Below are positions 31,765 through 40,150 of a stretch of 64,000 nucleotides of DNA, piece after piece (position 1 is the first letter of the stretch; each line of letters opens with the position of its first letter). Origin of the DNA: Streptomyces sp. ISL-43 (lineage in GTDB: Bacteria; Actinomycetota; Actinomycetes; Streptomycetales; Streptomycetaceae). The translations under genes and the position numbers were made by a program. Below the pieces are notes generated by a model. The model ran no database searches. It was not told where the DNA came from and worked only from the letters and a program-made list of their open reading frames with translations. Location: NCBI RefSeq assembly GCF_018614195.1, contig NZ_JAGGOT010000013.1, forward strand, positions 62,339 through 126,338, written 5' to 3'.

Positions 31765-32510
31765 TGGGCGTCGACCGTCACCGTGAAGGAGAAGCGGTCC
31801 CCGCGGTAGCGGATCCGCGCCACGTCGACCACCCGGCCGCTCTTGTCGTAGGTCACGCCCGTGTAGTGCAAGATCGGGCTCAGCAGCGGCACTTGGAGCA
31901 ACTCGGCCGTGGCCGGGTCCGCGAGACGCGCCTCCACGGTGTCGGTGATCCGGCTGATGTCGACCTTCACGATGTCGCGCAGCACCTTCGTCATCGGCCA
32001 ACGCTCCAGATCGGCAAGGTCGATCGCCTCCGCCAGCTCCGGACGCACCGCGTTCTCCGCCCAGTTGGTCGGCTCGCCGCTCTCGCTGTCGTGGCGCAGC
32101 CGGCGGTACGTGACCACCTCCGGCGTGTCCGGGAAGTGCTGCAGCAGCTCCCCGGGCACGGCCGTCCGCTCCTGGCCGAGGATCGTCGTACGGTCCCCCG
32201 ACTGCTGCGCGACGATCGCGTCGACCGATCCCAGCAGCTGCACCGGGGCCCCGCGCATCGCCGCCGGCTCGATGAAGGTCCCGCGCCGCCGGTGGCGGCT
32301 GATGAGGCCCTCGGCCTCCAGCTCCTTGAGCGCCTGCCGCATGGTCAGCACGCTCACCCCGTAGTGCTCGGCGAGCCGCTCCTCGGTGGGCAGGCGCAGC
32401 GAGGCGTCCGCCGTGCGCCCCAGTATCGAGGCGCGCAGCGACTGGGAGACCTGGTACCAGAGCGGAAGCTTCCGGTTCAGTACCAGCGAGTCGGGGGCGA
32501 AGGCGGTCAC
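31761..32510 (-). CDS. GntR-family regulator with UTRA domain (HutC subfamily)
   Basis: 249 aa from GTG 32510, with GGAG 9 nt upstream. The DNA-binding domain is at about 12-80 (LPLWYQVSQSLRASILGR, LPTEERLAEHYGVSVLTMRQALKELEAEGLISRHRRRGTFI). The UTRA ligand domain follows, with VVTYRRLRHDSESGEPTNWAENAV and the final DKSGRVVDVARIRYRGDRFSFTV, characteristic of HutC/FarR-type regulators. It lies directly downstream of hmgA on the same strand (73 nt), so it may control homogentisate catabolism, although the strong operator upstream of hmgA is not proven to be its site. Confidence 0.85.
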   Translation of the reverse strand: MTAFAPDSLVLNRKLPLWYQVSQSLRASILGRTADASLRLPTEERLAEHYGVSVLTMRQALKELEAEGLISRHRRRGTFIEPAAMRGAPVQLLGSVDAIVAQQSGDRTTILGQERTAVPGELLQHFPDTPEVVTYRRLRHDSESGEPTNWAENAVRPELAEAIDLADLERWPMTKVLRDIVKVDISRITDTVEARLADPATAELLQVPLLSPILHYTGVTYDKSGRVVDVARIRYRGDRFSFTVTVDAH

Positions 32511-32583
32511 GGGTGGTTCTCCGTAGGACGGGCGGCCGGCGCGAGGCGTCGTGCCGGCCGCTGGTCGCTGCTTGCTGGTGATA

Positions 32584-33909
32584 CTAGGCGCGGAAGTGGC
32601 GCTGGAGGCCCTGCCAGACGTCGTCGTATCCGCTCTGCAGGTGCTCCGCGCCGGCCGCCTGGGCGGTGGCGGTGATCGGCCAGCGGGTCTCGAACATGAA
32701 GGCCAGCCCGTCATCGATCTTCTGCGGCTTCAGCTCGGCGGCGCTCGCCCGGTCGAAGGTCTCCCGGTCGGGTCCGTGCGCGGACATCATGTTGTGGAGC
32801 GAGCCGCCGCCGGGCACGAAGCCCTCGGCCTTGGCGTCGTAGGCGCCCTCGATGAGGCCCATGTACTCGCTCATCACGTTCCGGTGGAAGTACGGCGGGC
32901 GGAAGGTGTCCTCGCCGACCAGCCAGCGCGGGGCGAAGACCACGAAGTCCACGCCCGCGAGGCCCGGGGTATCGGAGGGCGAGGTCAGCACGGTGAAGAT
33001 CGACGGGTCGGGGTGGTCGTAGCTGATGGAGCCCAGGACGTTGAAGCGGCGCATGTCGTAGACGTACGGGACGTGCGTGCCGTGCCAGGCGACCACGTCG
33101 AGCGGCGAGTGGTCGTAGGTCGCGGTCCAGAGGTTGCCGCAGAACTTGTTGACCACCTCGGTCGGGCGCTCGCTGTCCTCGTACGAGGCCACGGGCACCT
33201 GGAAATCGCGCGCGGCGGCCAGGCCGTTGGCGCCGATCGGGCCCAGGTCGGGCAGCTCGAAGGGGCGGCCGTAGTTCTCGCAGACGTAACCGCGGGCGGT
33301 CTCGTCCTGCAGCTCGACGCGGAAGCGGACCCCGCGCGGGATCAGCGCCATCTCGCCGGGGCGGGCGCTCAGCAGGCCGAACTCCGTGCGCAGCAGCAGG
33401 CCTCCGCGCTCGGGGACGATCAGCAGCTCGCCGTCGGAGTCGCTGAACACCCGGTCTGTCATGGGGGAGTTGGCGGAGTAGAGGTGGATGGCCATGCCGG
33501 CGCGCTGGGCGGCGTCGCCGTTGCCGCCGAGGGTCCACAGCCCGGCCAGGAAGTCGGTGCCGGGGGCCGGGTCGGGCAGCGGGTTCCAGCGGAGCCGGTT
33601 GGGGTCCGCGGGGGCCTCGGTGAAGGGCGCGGTGCGCAGGGCACCGTTGTCGGTCCGGGTGAAGGGCGGGTGCGCGGCCGAGGGGCGGATCCGGTAGAGC
33701 CAGGAGCGGCGGTTGTGGGAGCGCGGCTCGGTGAACGCGCTGCCGCTGAGCTGCTCCGCGTAGAGCCCGAGGGGCGAGCGCTGGGGAGAGTTGCGGCCGA
33801 TCGGGAGCGCGCCGGGCACCGCCTCCGAGCTGTGCTCGTTGCCGAAGCCGGTGAGGTAGTCCAGCGCCTCCGCCGTCTTCCTGGCCTGCTCGCTGCTGCC
33901 GCCACTCAT
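32584..33909 (-). CDS. hmgA: Homogentisate 1,2-dioxygenase
   Basis: 441 aa. It opens the aromatic ring of homogentisate to maleylacetoacetate in tyrosine/phenylalanine catabolism, with Fe(II). Family landmarks: [19 protein letters not shown] (about 19-37), [95 protein letters not shown], and the metal region [16 protein letters not shown] with [13 protein letters not shown]. Cytosolic. ATG 33909 has GGGAG with 7-nt spacing; the longer frame upstream lies in the promoter. Its own promoter carries a perfect long palindrome, so expression is inducible. Confidence 0.95.
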   Translation of the reverse strand: MSGGSSEQARKTAEALDYLTGFGNEHSSEAVPGALPIGRNSPQRSPLGLYAEQLSGSAFTEPRSHNRRSWLYRIRPSAAHPPFTRTDNGALRTAPFTEAPADPNRLRWNPLPDPAPGTDFLAGLWTLGGNGDAAQRAGMAIHLYSANSPMTDRVFSDSDGELLIVPERGGLLLRTEFGLLSARPGEMALIPRGVRFRVELQDETARGYVCENYGRPFELPDLGPIGANGLAAARDFQVPVASYEDSERPTEVVNKFCGNLWTATYDHSPLDVVAWHGTHVPYVYDMRRFNVLGSISYDHPDPSIFTVLTSPSDTPGLAGVDFVVFAPRWLVGEDTFRPPYFHRNVMSEYMGLIEGAYDAKAEGFVPGGGSLHNMMSAHGPDRETFDRASAAELKPQKIDDGLAFMFETRWPITATAQAAGAEHLQSGYDDVWQGLQRHFRA

Positions 33910-33928
33910 TGCACGCTCCCGCTCTGCC

Positions 33929-33962
33929 GATGGAATCCTATGCCTGACAGTAGGATTCCATC
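33929..33962. promoter_or_regulatory. Operator upstream of hmgA: perfect 12-bp inverted repeat
   Basis: GATGGAATCCTA (33929-33940) and TAGGATTCCATC (33951-33962) are exact inverted repeats separated by 10 bp (TGCCTGACAG). The outer arm covers the spacer of the promoter described next and the inner part covers its -10, so binding would block RNA polymerase. Confidence 0.85.
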
Positions 33963-33975
33963 CCGTCGACGTCAA
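33947..33975 (-). promoter_or_regulatory. hmgA promoter
   Basis: On the minus strand TTGACG (33975-33970), a 17-nt spacer and TACTGT (33952-33947) form a near-consensus vegetative promoter 38 nt before the hmgA start. Confidence 0.7.
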
Positions 33976-34311
33976 CGCCACCTTTCCGGCCACGGTCCCC
34001 CGCCCACACCGGGCCGTCCGCCCACCGGCCCGGCGGCGCGGGCCCGCAGCGGGAGCGGCCTGCCGGCGCGGGGCCGGGCCCAGTCGCACGGGGGGTTCGC
34101 TGCCGCCGCATGCGCGGACCGCTGATGGATGCGGCTCACGGCCGTGTCGTCGAACGCGGGATCGCCGAGACGGCGCGGGGGATCCGATCTCCCCGTAGAG
34201 ACGTCCCCCGCTCCGGCTCGACCCAGGAGCGGAGCACGGGTGCGTCTTCGAGTGGCCCGCCCTGAGAGAGTCCTACTCCCCGGCATGCATGGGGAGAGCG
34301 GGTGGAGCAAG
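33976..34311. other. Intergenic region between hmgA promoter and the exported DUF3887-like gene
   Basis: No gene is supported. Open frames here lack a ribosome site and codon bias. The sequence near 34180-34300 is less GC-rich than the surroundings and probably holds the promoter of the next gene, but I see no clear -35/-10 pair. Confidence 0.4.
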
Positions 34312-34848
34312 ATGGACGTATCCGGCGCCACCGAGCTGGAGAAGGCAGTGGTCCTGATGCCCGAGAAGGACGCAACGCCCCGCAGCAGGAGGCAACTGGC
34401 GCAGGCGGCTGCCGCTGTCACGCTGGCCACCTGCACGCTGTTGCCGGCCAACGGGTTCGCGTGGGCCGCGATGCAGGCCCACGCCACCACGACGGTCGCG
34501 GGCCCAGCCGCGGCGTCACCGGCGCAGACGCGATACGACCGGATCGCCATTCAGACGCTCAACGACATCGTGAACGGCGACATCACCGCGGCCACAGCCC
34601 GCTTTGACGCGACGACACGCGAGCTGCTGCCCCCAGACGCCCTGGCGGGGGCCTGGGCGACCTACCAGGACACGTTCGGACGCTATCGGTCACACGGGGA
34701 TCCCAAGGCCGTCACATTCGGCGAGTTCACCGTTGTCAACGTGCCGCTGCGCATGGAACGCGGGCCCGGGGAGTTCCGCGTGACCTTCCACGAGGACGGA
34801 AGCATCGCTGGTCTGTGGTTCCTTGAGCCGGGAGTGCCGATCTCGTAG
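34312..34848 (+). CDS. Exported DUF3887-like protein, 178 aa
   Basis: I chose ATG 34312, with GGAG 5 nt upstream; other in-frame starts are 34285, 34357 and 34129. A signal sequence follows at about residues 20-55 (SRRQLAQAAAAVTLATCTLLPANGFAWA). The mature domain reads TRYDRIAIQTLNDIVNGDITAATARFDATTRELLPPDALAGAWATYQDTFGRYRSHGD and EFTVVNVPLRMERGPGEFRVTFHEDGSIAGLWFL, the pattern of DUF3887 NTF2-like domains, found in secreted or membrane proteins often with peptidases. No peptidase is attached here. The codon use is a little less GC3-biased than neighbours, and it sits at the edge of a repeat-rich gap, so acquisition is possible. Confidence 0.65.
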   Translation: MDVSGATELEKAVVLMPEKDATPRSRRQLAQAAAAVTLATCTLLPANGFAWAAMQAHATTTVAGPAAASPAQTRYDRIAIQTLNDIVNGDITAATARFDATTRELLPPDALAGAWATYQDTFGRYRSHGDPKAVTFGEFTVVNVPLRMERGPGEFRVTFHEDGSIAGLWFLEPGVPIS

Positions 34849-35009
34849 ATCAACCTCAGTGCGGGGCTTCCTGTACGAGGGTGTCCACGCGATGCGAGGT
34901 GACGTTCGCGCTGCCGGCGATCACGGGCCACTGGTCCGAATGGGGCGGCCCCGTCGTGGGCCTCAAGCCACCCGGCCGCCCGGCCCGGCTCGGCCCGGCT
35001 CGGCCCGGC

Positions 35010-35225
35010 CCTGCCCAGCACCGCCCCCAGCCGTCCCGTCCCGGCCGGACGGCGCGGCCGATGCCGCAGGAGCCCCGGCGCGGCCGATGCAGCCAGAGCC
35101 CGGGCCGGCCGCCCGGCCCGGCCCCCGCCCAGCCCTGCCCAGCACCGCCCCCAGCCGTTCCGTCCCGGCCGGACGGCGCGGCCGATGCCGCAGGAGCCCC
35201 GGCGCGGCCGATGCAGCCAGAGCCC
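35010..35225. repeat. Two 92-bp direct repeats
   Basis: The block 35010-35101 (beginning CCTGCCCAGCACCGCC, ending GCAGCCAGAGCCC) recurs at 35134-35225, offset 124 bp, with about one mismatch (GTCCCG against GTTCCG). Confidence 0.85.
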
Positions 35226-35379
35226 CGGCGCGGCCGGTCCGGCCCGCCGATCCGCATGCCCGCACGCTGTGGGGGCGCATACTCGCCCGGCGTGGCGGCA
35301 CCCGCCCGCCCGTAGACCGCCGACAGGGCGACCAGGTGCACCATCCTCGCGGCCGAGCGTGCCGTGTCGCCGCCCGGCC

Positions 35380-35487
35380 GGCACAACGGCACCGGCCCGC
35401 CCGGCCGGCACAACGGCACCGGCCCGCTCGGCCGGCACAACGGCACCGGCCCGCCCGGCCGGCACAACGGCACCGGCCCGCCCGGCC
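35380..35487. repeat. Four tandem 27-bp repeats
   Basis: A 27-bp unit starting GGCACAACGGCACCGGCCCG recurs at 35380, 35407, 35434 and 35461, with one C/T difference, then a shortened fifth copy. There are no spacers, so this is not CRISPR. Confidence 0.9.
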
Positions 35488-35957
35488 GGCACCGGCCCGC
35501 CCGGCCGGCCGGTGCGCCCGCCCGGCCGGTGTGCCCGGCTCGGCGCCACAGGCTCGTCGGGCCCAGGGGATCGCCCCCGGGCCCGCCCGGCCGGCGTGCC
35601 TGCCCGGCCCTTCGCCGCAAGCTGGTCGGGCCCGGGGGATCGCCCCCCCGGCGCGGCCCGCCGGCCCAGCCGGTGCCCCAGGTCCGGCCCATCGGCCCAG
35701 CCGGTGCCCCAGGTCCGGCCCATCGGCCCTGGACCCCGGTCCGGCCCACCGGCCGACGAGTCCTACGGGAGCCCAGCCGCCCTACCGGGCCGTACGGCGA
35801 GGCCGACGCCGGAGCCCCTGCCTCGACCCTCCGGTCCGCAGGCTCGCCCGGCGGCGGCGGCGTCGTCGTTGGCCGGCCCTCCCGAGATCCACCGTCAGCG
35901 CGACCAGGTGCACCGGCCGTGCGGCCGGGCGCGCGCCGGGTCGCGGGCCCGGCAGCA

Positions 35958-36126
35958 CCAGGCCGTCTCTTTCGGATCTTGCCGGGCCCGCGGTGCCCGG
36001 CACCGCACCTGGCCGCGTTGTCGGGGTGCCCGGGTACGTTCCAGTGCGCGGGAGCCTCTCCGCCTTGCCGTGAACGGCACCAGACTCCGCGGGCTCGGCT
36101 GACAAGATCCGAAAGAGACGGCCTGG
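35958..36126. mobile_element. MITE-like element with perfect 24-bp terminal inverted repeats
   Basis: The 24 bases at 35958-35981 (starting CCAGGCCGTCTCTTTCGG) are exactly complementary to 36103-36126 (ending GAGACGGCCTGG). They enclose 121 bp with no open gene. The arms are markedly less GC-rich than the surrounding sequence. Total 169 bp: a size and structure typical of a non-autonomous element or the remnant of an insertion sequence. I see no clear target duplication. Confidence 0.6.
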
Positions 36127-36274
36127 GGCGCATGCCCGCCCGACACGCGGATCGCGACCCGCGCGGTCCTGCCCGTCGGTCCGGCCCGCCGGTCCGGCCC
36201 GGTCACGTCGGGGCGTGCGGCATCCGGGCCCGTCGGGCCCCGGTGCGGGCAGCCGGCCTGCCGGTCGGGCCCCC

Positions 36275-36392
36275 GTGTGGGCAGCCGGCCTGCCGGTCGG
36301 CGTCCGGGTCACGAGCCCCTCGCGTCGGCCCCCGTGTGGGCAGCCGGCCTGCCGGTCGGCGTCCGGGTCACGAGCCCCTCGCGTCGGCCCCC
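36275..36392. repeat. Two tandem 59-bp repeats, followed by 15-bp repeats
   Basis: A 59-bp unit starting GTGTGGGCAGCCGGCC occurs at 36275-36333 and 36334-36392, essentially identical. Just downstream (about 36405-36450) GAGCCGTCCGCCCCC repeats about three times. Confidence 0.85.
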
Positions 36393-36943
36393 GAGCTCCT
36401 GAGCCGCCCGCCCCCGAGCCGTCCGCCCCCGAGCCGTCCGCCCCCGAGCCGGCCCCCCGGAGCCTCCCGCCCCGGAGCCTCCCGCTCCCGAGCCGGCCGC
36501 GCTGGCCGGTCACGGGGCCGGCGCCGCATCCGGGCCGCCGGGGTCGGCCGGGCCCGCTGCGCCGCCAGGTCGCCGGTGCGCCGTCTCCCCGCCCGCCTGT
36601 CCGGGGGATACCCGGCCGTGGGCCACTGCCCCGGGGCGTCCGGGCCTCCTGCGCCCTCGGTCGTCGACTCCGCTCGGCTTCCCGCCCGGTTGCAGGGGGC
36701 GCCGGCCAGGGGGTCGCCGGCGGAGGGCGCCCAAGCCGTGCAGGGCCGCCGCCCGCCTGCCCGGGCCGGTGCGGTTCGGCGGGCCGGCCCTCCTGACCCC
36801 GCGTGGCTGCCCGCGCGGGAGGGGCGGCGGGGGCCCTCCGGTTCGTTCCGGCCGGGCGGGATCGGGTTACGACTTGGGCTGCCGGCGGGCTATTCGCGCA
36901 AGCGGGGATCCGAAAAGGTGAACAATGCTCTACTCTCACGCGC

Positions 36944-39130
36944 ATGTCGTGGACCCGCAGGTTCCCTGCCGTATCGTCGGCGCTCCTCGCCGCCCTCCTA
37001 GCCCTCCTGTCCCTCTTCGTCGCCGCGCCCCTCGCGAGCGCGCACGAGGAGCGCCCCGTCGAACTCCCCGACGGCACCGGCTCCGTACCCCAGTACCGCG
37101 CCGGTGAGCCGGACCTGATCGTCTGCAAGGCGGACCGGCCGGCCTTCGAACGCCGGATAGCCGCCTTCCCCGACGCCCTCAAGCAGCGCAACCTCGCCCT
37201 CTACGAGCGCTGCGAGAAGAACGGCTTCCGGCACCTCCAGGAAGCCGTCGACGCCGTGGACCGCCCGGGCGTGAACATCGCGATCCTCCCCGGCCTCTAC
37301 GAGGAGGAGCCCTCGCTTCCCAAGCCGGTGGGGGAGTGCGCCGCGCTGACGGCGCCCAACTCCTCGCTCGGCTACCAGATCCTGACCTACGAGCAGCAGG
37401 TGGCCTGCCGCCACAACCAGAACCTCGTCGCCATCCTCGGCAAGACCGGCCTCCAGATCGAAGGCACCGGAGCGTCCCGGCAGGACGTCGTCATCGACGC
37501 CAAGTACCAGAAGCTGAACGCGATCCGCGCCGACAAGTCCGACGGCGTCTACTTCCGCAACTTCACCGCGCAGCGCACGACCTTCAACTCGCTGTACGTG
37601 CTGGCCGCCGACGGCTTCGTCATCGACGACGTCCTGACCCGCTGGAACGACGAGTACGGCTTCCTGACCTTCGCCAGCGACCACGGGCTGTACAAGAACT
37701 GCGAGTCCTACGGCAACGGCGACTCCGGCGTCTACCCCGGCAGCGCCTCCAACATCAACGACGGCCGCGGCTACGACGTCCCCCGCTACTCCATCGAGAT
37801 CACCGGCTGCCGCAGCCACCACAACATGGTCGGCTACTCCGGCACCGCGGGCGACTCGGTGTGGGTGCACGACAACGAGTTCGACCAGAACATGGGCGGC
37901 GCCTCGATGGACAGCGCCTTCCCCGGCCACCCCGGACTCCCGCAGAACCACGCCCGCTTCGAGCGCAACCTCATCCACGACAACAACACCGACTACTACC
38001 GCTACGTGGCCGACGGCACCTGCGCCAAGCCCCCGGCCGAGCGCGGCTACGAGCAGGGCGTCGTCTGCCCGCAGATCTCCATGCCCCCGGGCACCGGCAT
38101 CATCACCGCGGGCGGCAACTGGAACCTCTACGAGAACAACTGGGTGTACGGACACCAGCGCGCGGGCTTCTTCCTCTCGGCCGTGCCCGCCTTCATCCGG
38201 GGCGAGGAGAAGCTGTCCAAGCAGGCGGACACCTCGCACCACAACCGCTACGCCGCCAACATCCTCGGCAAGGACAAGTCCGGCGCCTCCCGCCCCAACG
38301 GCATGGACGTGTGGTGGGACGGCCAGGGCCGCGGCAACTGCTGGCAGTCCGGACCGGACGGCTCCACCCCGGGCACGCTCCCGCAGTGCGGTGAGCGCCG
38401 TGGGGCGGTCTCCGGCGGCTCGGCCCGCCTGGCCGGAGAACCGGTGAAGCTGGCCCAGCTCCTCGTCTGCGCCGACTACAGCGTCCAGGCGCGCAAACTC
38501 CCGGCCGGCTGCGACTGGTACGGGGCCCGTGGCCTCCAGCGGGTGGAAACCCAGATCGCCCTGGCCGTCGCGGCGGTCCTGCTCCTGGTCGGCGGCCTCT
38601 TGTGGTGGCGCCGGCTGCGCGCCTCCCGGCTGGGCACGGCGGCCACCCTGCTCGGCCTCGCGGGTCTCGCCCTGGACGTGGCGGGCTCCACCATGGGGCT
38701 GGTCGCCGGCTTCGTCCCCGCTTTGGCGCTGCTCTGCCTCGGCCTGTGGTGGACCGGCATCGGCGTCGCCCTGCGCCCCGCCCGCCCGTGGCTGGCCCGC
38801 CTGACCCTGCTCCTGGGCGCGCTCACCCTCCTCGACGCCTTCGACAAGGCCGTCCTGATGATTCCCTGGATCCCGCTCAGCCCCGCCTGGATACGGGCCC
38901 TCGTCGCGGTGGTGTGGACCCTGTGGGCCGTCATCGCCGCGGCCCGCCCCGGCGGGGCACCGGCCGCCCCGGCGGGCCCCGGCGGCGACCCGGATGGCGA
39001 CCGCGTCCCCGTCCCGGCGGGCCCGGCCCCGGCTCTGAGCGCCGAGGCGGGGCCCGGTCCCGGTCCCGGTCCCGGTCCCGAGACCGAGACCGAGGCGGAG
39101 CCCCGCGCGGCCGAGGGGGACGCGCGGTGA
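36944..39130 (+). CDS. Exported right-handed beta-helix protein with C-terminal membrane bundle
   Basis: 728 aa from ATG 36944. A signal peptide (MSWTRRFPAVSSALLAALLALLSLFVAAPLASA) is followed by a beta-helix domain to about residue 470, with repeated turns such as IEGTGASRQDVVIDAKYQ, VYFRNFTAQRTTFNSLYVLAADGFVIDDV, YGFLTFASDHGLYKNCESYGNGDSGVY, YSIEITGCRSHHNMVGYSG and NLYENNWVYGHQRAGFFL, as in NosD and CASH-domain proteins. Residues about 545-665 contain four TM helices (IALAVAAVLLLVGGLLWW onward). The tail is Pro/Gly/Glu-rich. There is no clear ribosome site close to the ATG, so a leaderless start is possible. It overlaps the next gene by GTGA. Function unknown; the helix faces outside and may bind a polysaccharide or help build a metalloprotein. 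Confidence 0.8.
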   Translation: MSWTRRFPAVSSALLAALLALLSLFVAAPLASAHEERPVELPDGTGSVPQYRAGEPDLIVCKADRPAFERRIAAFPDALKQRNLALYERCEKNGFRHLQEAVDAVDRPGVNIAILPGLYEEEPSLPKPVGECAALTAPNSSLGYQILTYEQQVACRHNQNLVAILGKTGLQIEGTGASRQDVVIDAKYQKLNAIRADKSDGVYFRNFTAQRTTFNSLYVLAADGFVIDDVLTRWNDEYGFLTFASDHGLYKNCESYGNGDSGVYPGSASNINDGRGYDVPRYSIEITGCRSHHNMVGYSGTAGDSVWVHDNEFDQNMGGASMDSAFPGHPGLPQNHARFERNLIHDNNTDYYRYVADGTCAKPPAERGYEQGVVCPQISMPPGTGIITAGGNWNLYENNWVYGHQRAGFFLSAVPAFIRGEEKLSKQADTSHHNRYAANILGKDKSGASRPNGMDVWWDGQGRGNCWQSGPDGSTPGTLPQCGERRGAVSGGSARLAGEPVKLAQLLVCADYSVQARKLPAGCDWYGARGLQRVETQIALAVAAVLLLVGGLLWWRRLRASRLGTAATLLGLAGLALDVAGSTMGLVAGFVPALALLCLGLWWTGIGVALRPARPWLARLTLLLGALTLLDAFDKAVLMIPWIPLSPAWIRALVAVVWTLWAVIAAARPGGAPAAPAGPGGDPDGDRVPVPAGPAPALSAEAGPGPGPGPGPETETEAEPRAAEGDAR

Positions 39131-40035
39131 GCGACCGCTCCGAGAGCCGGGTCCGGTGCGACGTCTGCGATACGCCGCCGCGCCGGACCCGGCGGGCGGG
39201 CCGCACCGCCGCGCTCCTCGCCCTCGTGCTGCTCCTGGCCGGCGGCGCGGCGACGGGCTGCGGCGGTCGGGCCACCACCCACCACAAGCCCGGCACCAGC
39301 CACGAGCAGGCCTCCGGCGACGTCGGCACCCTGCTCACCGCCGACGACGGCGCCGGCCACCGGCTCCGCGAGGTCCCGGCCGAGGGCGCGCCGGAGGTCC
39401 AGCTCACCGCCCGGCCGGACTCCGAGGACGGCTGGAACCTCCAACTGGCGGTGAAGAACTTCCACTTCACCCCCGACAGCGCCGGCGGCGCCGCCCTCCC
39501 GGGCGCCGGCCACGCGCACCTGGAGCTGGACGGCCGCAAACTGGCCCGCCTGTACGGCCCTTGGTTCCACCTGCCCGCCGCGCAGGTGCCCGAGGGCGTA
39601 CACACCCTGACCGTCCGCCTCTACGCGGACGACCACACGGCCTGGGCCGTCGCGGGCAAGCCGGTCGAGGGCACGCTCCAGCTCACCGCGGCCGCCGGCC
39701 AGGCCGGCCACGGCCACACCCCGCCCGCACCCTCGGCCTCCGCCCCGCCTCCGTCCCCGGAGGCGGCGCGGGCCGACCGTACGGTCACCATCACCGTCCG
39801 GGGCGGCAAGGTCACCCCGGCCCCGGGCCGCGTCGAGGTCGCTCGCGGCGAACGCGTGGCCCTGCGCGTCACCAGCGACCGCGCGGACACCCTGCACGTC
39901 CACGGCTTCGACAAGGAACTCGCCCTGCCGGCAGGCCAGGAGGCCACCCTGATCCTTACGGCTGACCGAACGGGCCTCTTCGAGGTCGAGACCCACGAGT
40001 CCCACCTCGTCCTGACCCAGCTCCTCGTCCGGTGA
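39127..40035 (+). CDS. Cupredoxin-like lipoprotein
   Basis: 302 aa from GTG 39127, overlapping the beta-helix stop. The N-terminus has a short CDVC motif and basic patch, then a hydrophobic LLALVLLLAGGAATGCGG that ends in a likely lipobox Cys. Two domains follow: the first has VKNFHFTPDSAGG and GHAHLELDGRKLARLYGPWFHLPA, His-rich and reminiscent of metal-binding domains; the second (about 215-302) is cupredoxin-like, TVTITVRGGKVTPAPGRVEVARGERVALRVTSDRADTLHVHGFDKE and ending FEVETHESHLVLTQLLV. The histidines of LHVHG and THESH could bind copper; the type-1 Cys is absent. Presumably works outside the membrane with its neighbours. Confidence 0.8.
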   Translation: MSDRSESRVRCDVCDTPPRRTRRAGRTAALLALVLLLAGGAATGCGGRATTHHKPGTSHEQASGDVGTLLTADDGAGHRLREVPAEGAPEVQLTARPDSEDGWNLQLAVKNFHFTPDSAGGAALPGAGHAHLELDGRKLARLYGPWFHLPAAQVPEGVHTLTVRLYADDHTAWAVAGKPVEGTLQLTAAAGQAGHGHTPPAPSASAPPPSPEAARADRTVTITVRGGKVTPAPGRVEVARGERVALRVTSDRADTLHVHGFDKELALPAGQEATLILTADRTGLFEVETHESHLVLTQLLVR

Positions 40036-40150
40036 AGCACCCGACGCGGCGACCGCCGAACCCCACCCGCTCCGGTCCGCTCATGGCCCCACGCCCCCCT
40101 GCGGACCCGGTCCCGCGCCCGCAGGAGGCCCCGGCCCCGAGGGCCCGGCG

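Larger units (their letters stand above)
34849..36943. other. 2.1-kb repeat-rich region without a supported gene
   Basis: Extremely C/G-rich sequence built of CCGGCC/GGCCCG words, with several families of direct repeats and a 169-bp inverted-end element (entered separately). Long open frames exist on both strands in all phases, as expected from lack of AT-rich stops, but none has a ribosome site, recognisable domain or stable codon bias. The last 60 nt (AT-richer, ending in AAAAGGTGAACAATG) probably carry the promoter of the beta-helix gene. Confidence 0.7.

Noticed and set aside
34129..34311. N-terminal 61-codon extension of the exported DUF3887-like protein
   Set aside because: It is Arg/Pro-rich, would bury the signal peptide deep inside the protein, and has no ribosome site; ATG 34312 fits better.
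35380..35487. CRISPR-like array
   Set aside because: The 27-bp units are directly adjacent with no spacers, and no cas genes are present.
35364..37001. 545-codon frame across the repeat-rich gap
   Set aside because: It follows tandem repeats without codon bias or start signals, and runs into the signal peptide of the beta-helix gene in another frame.
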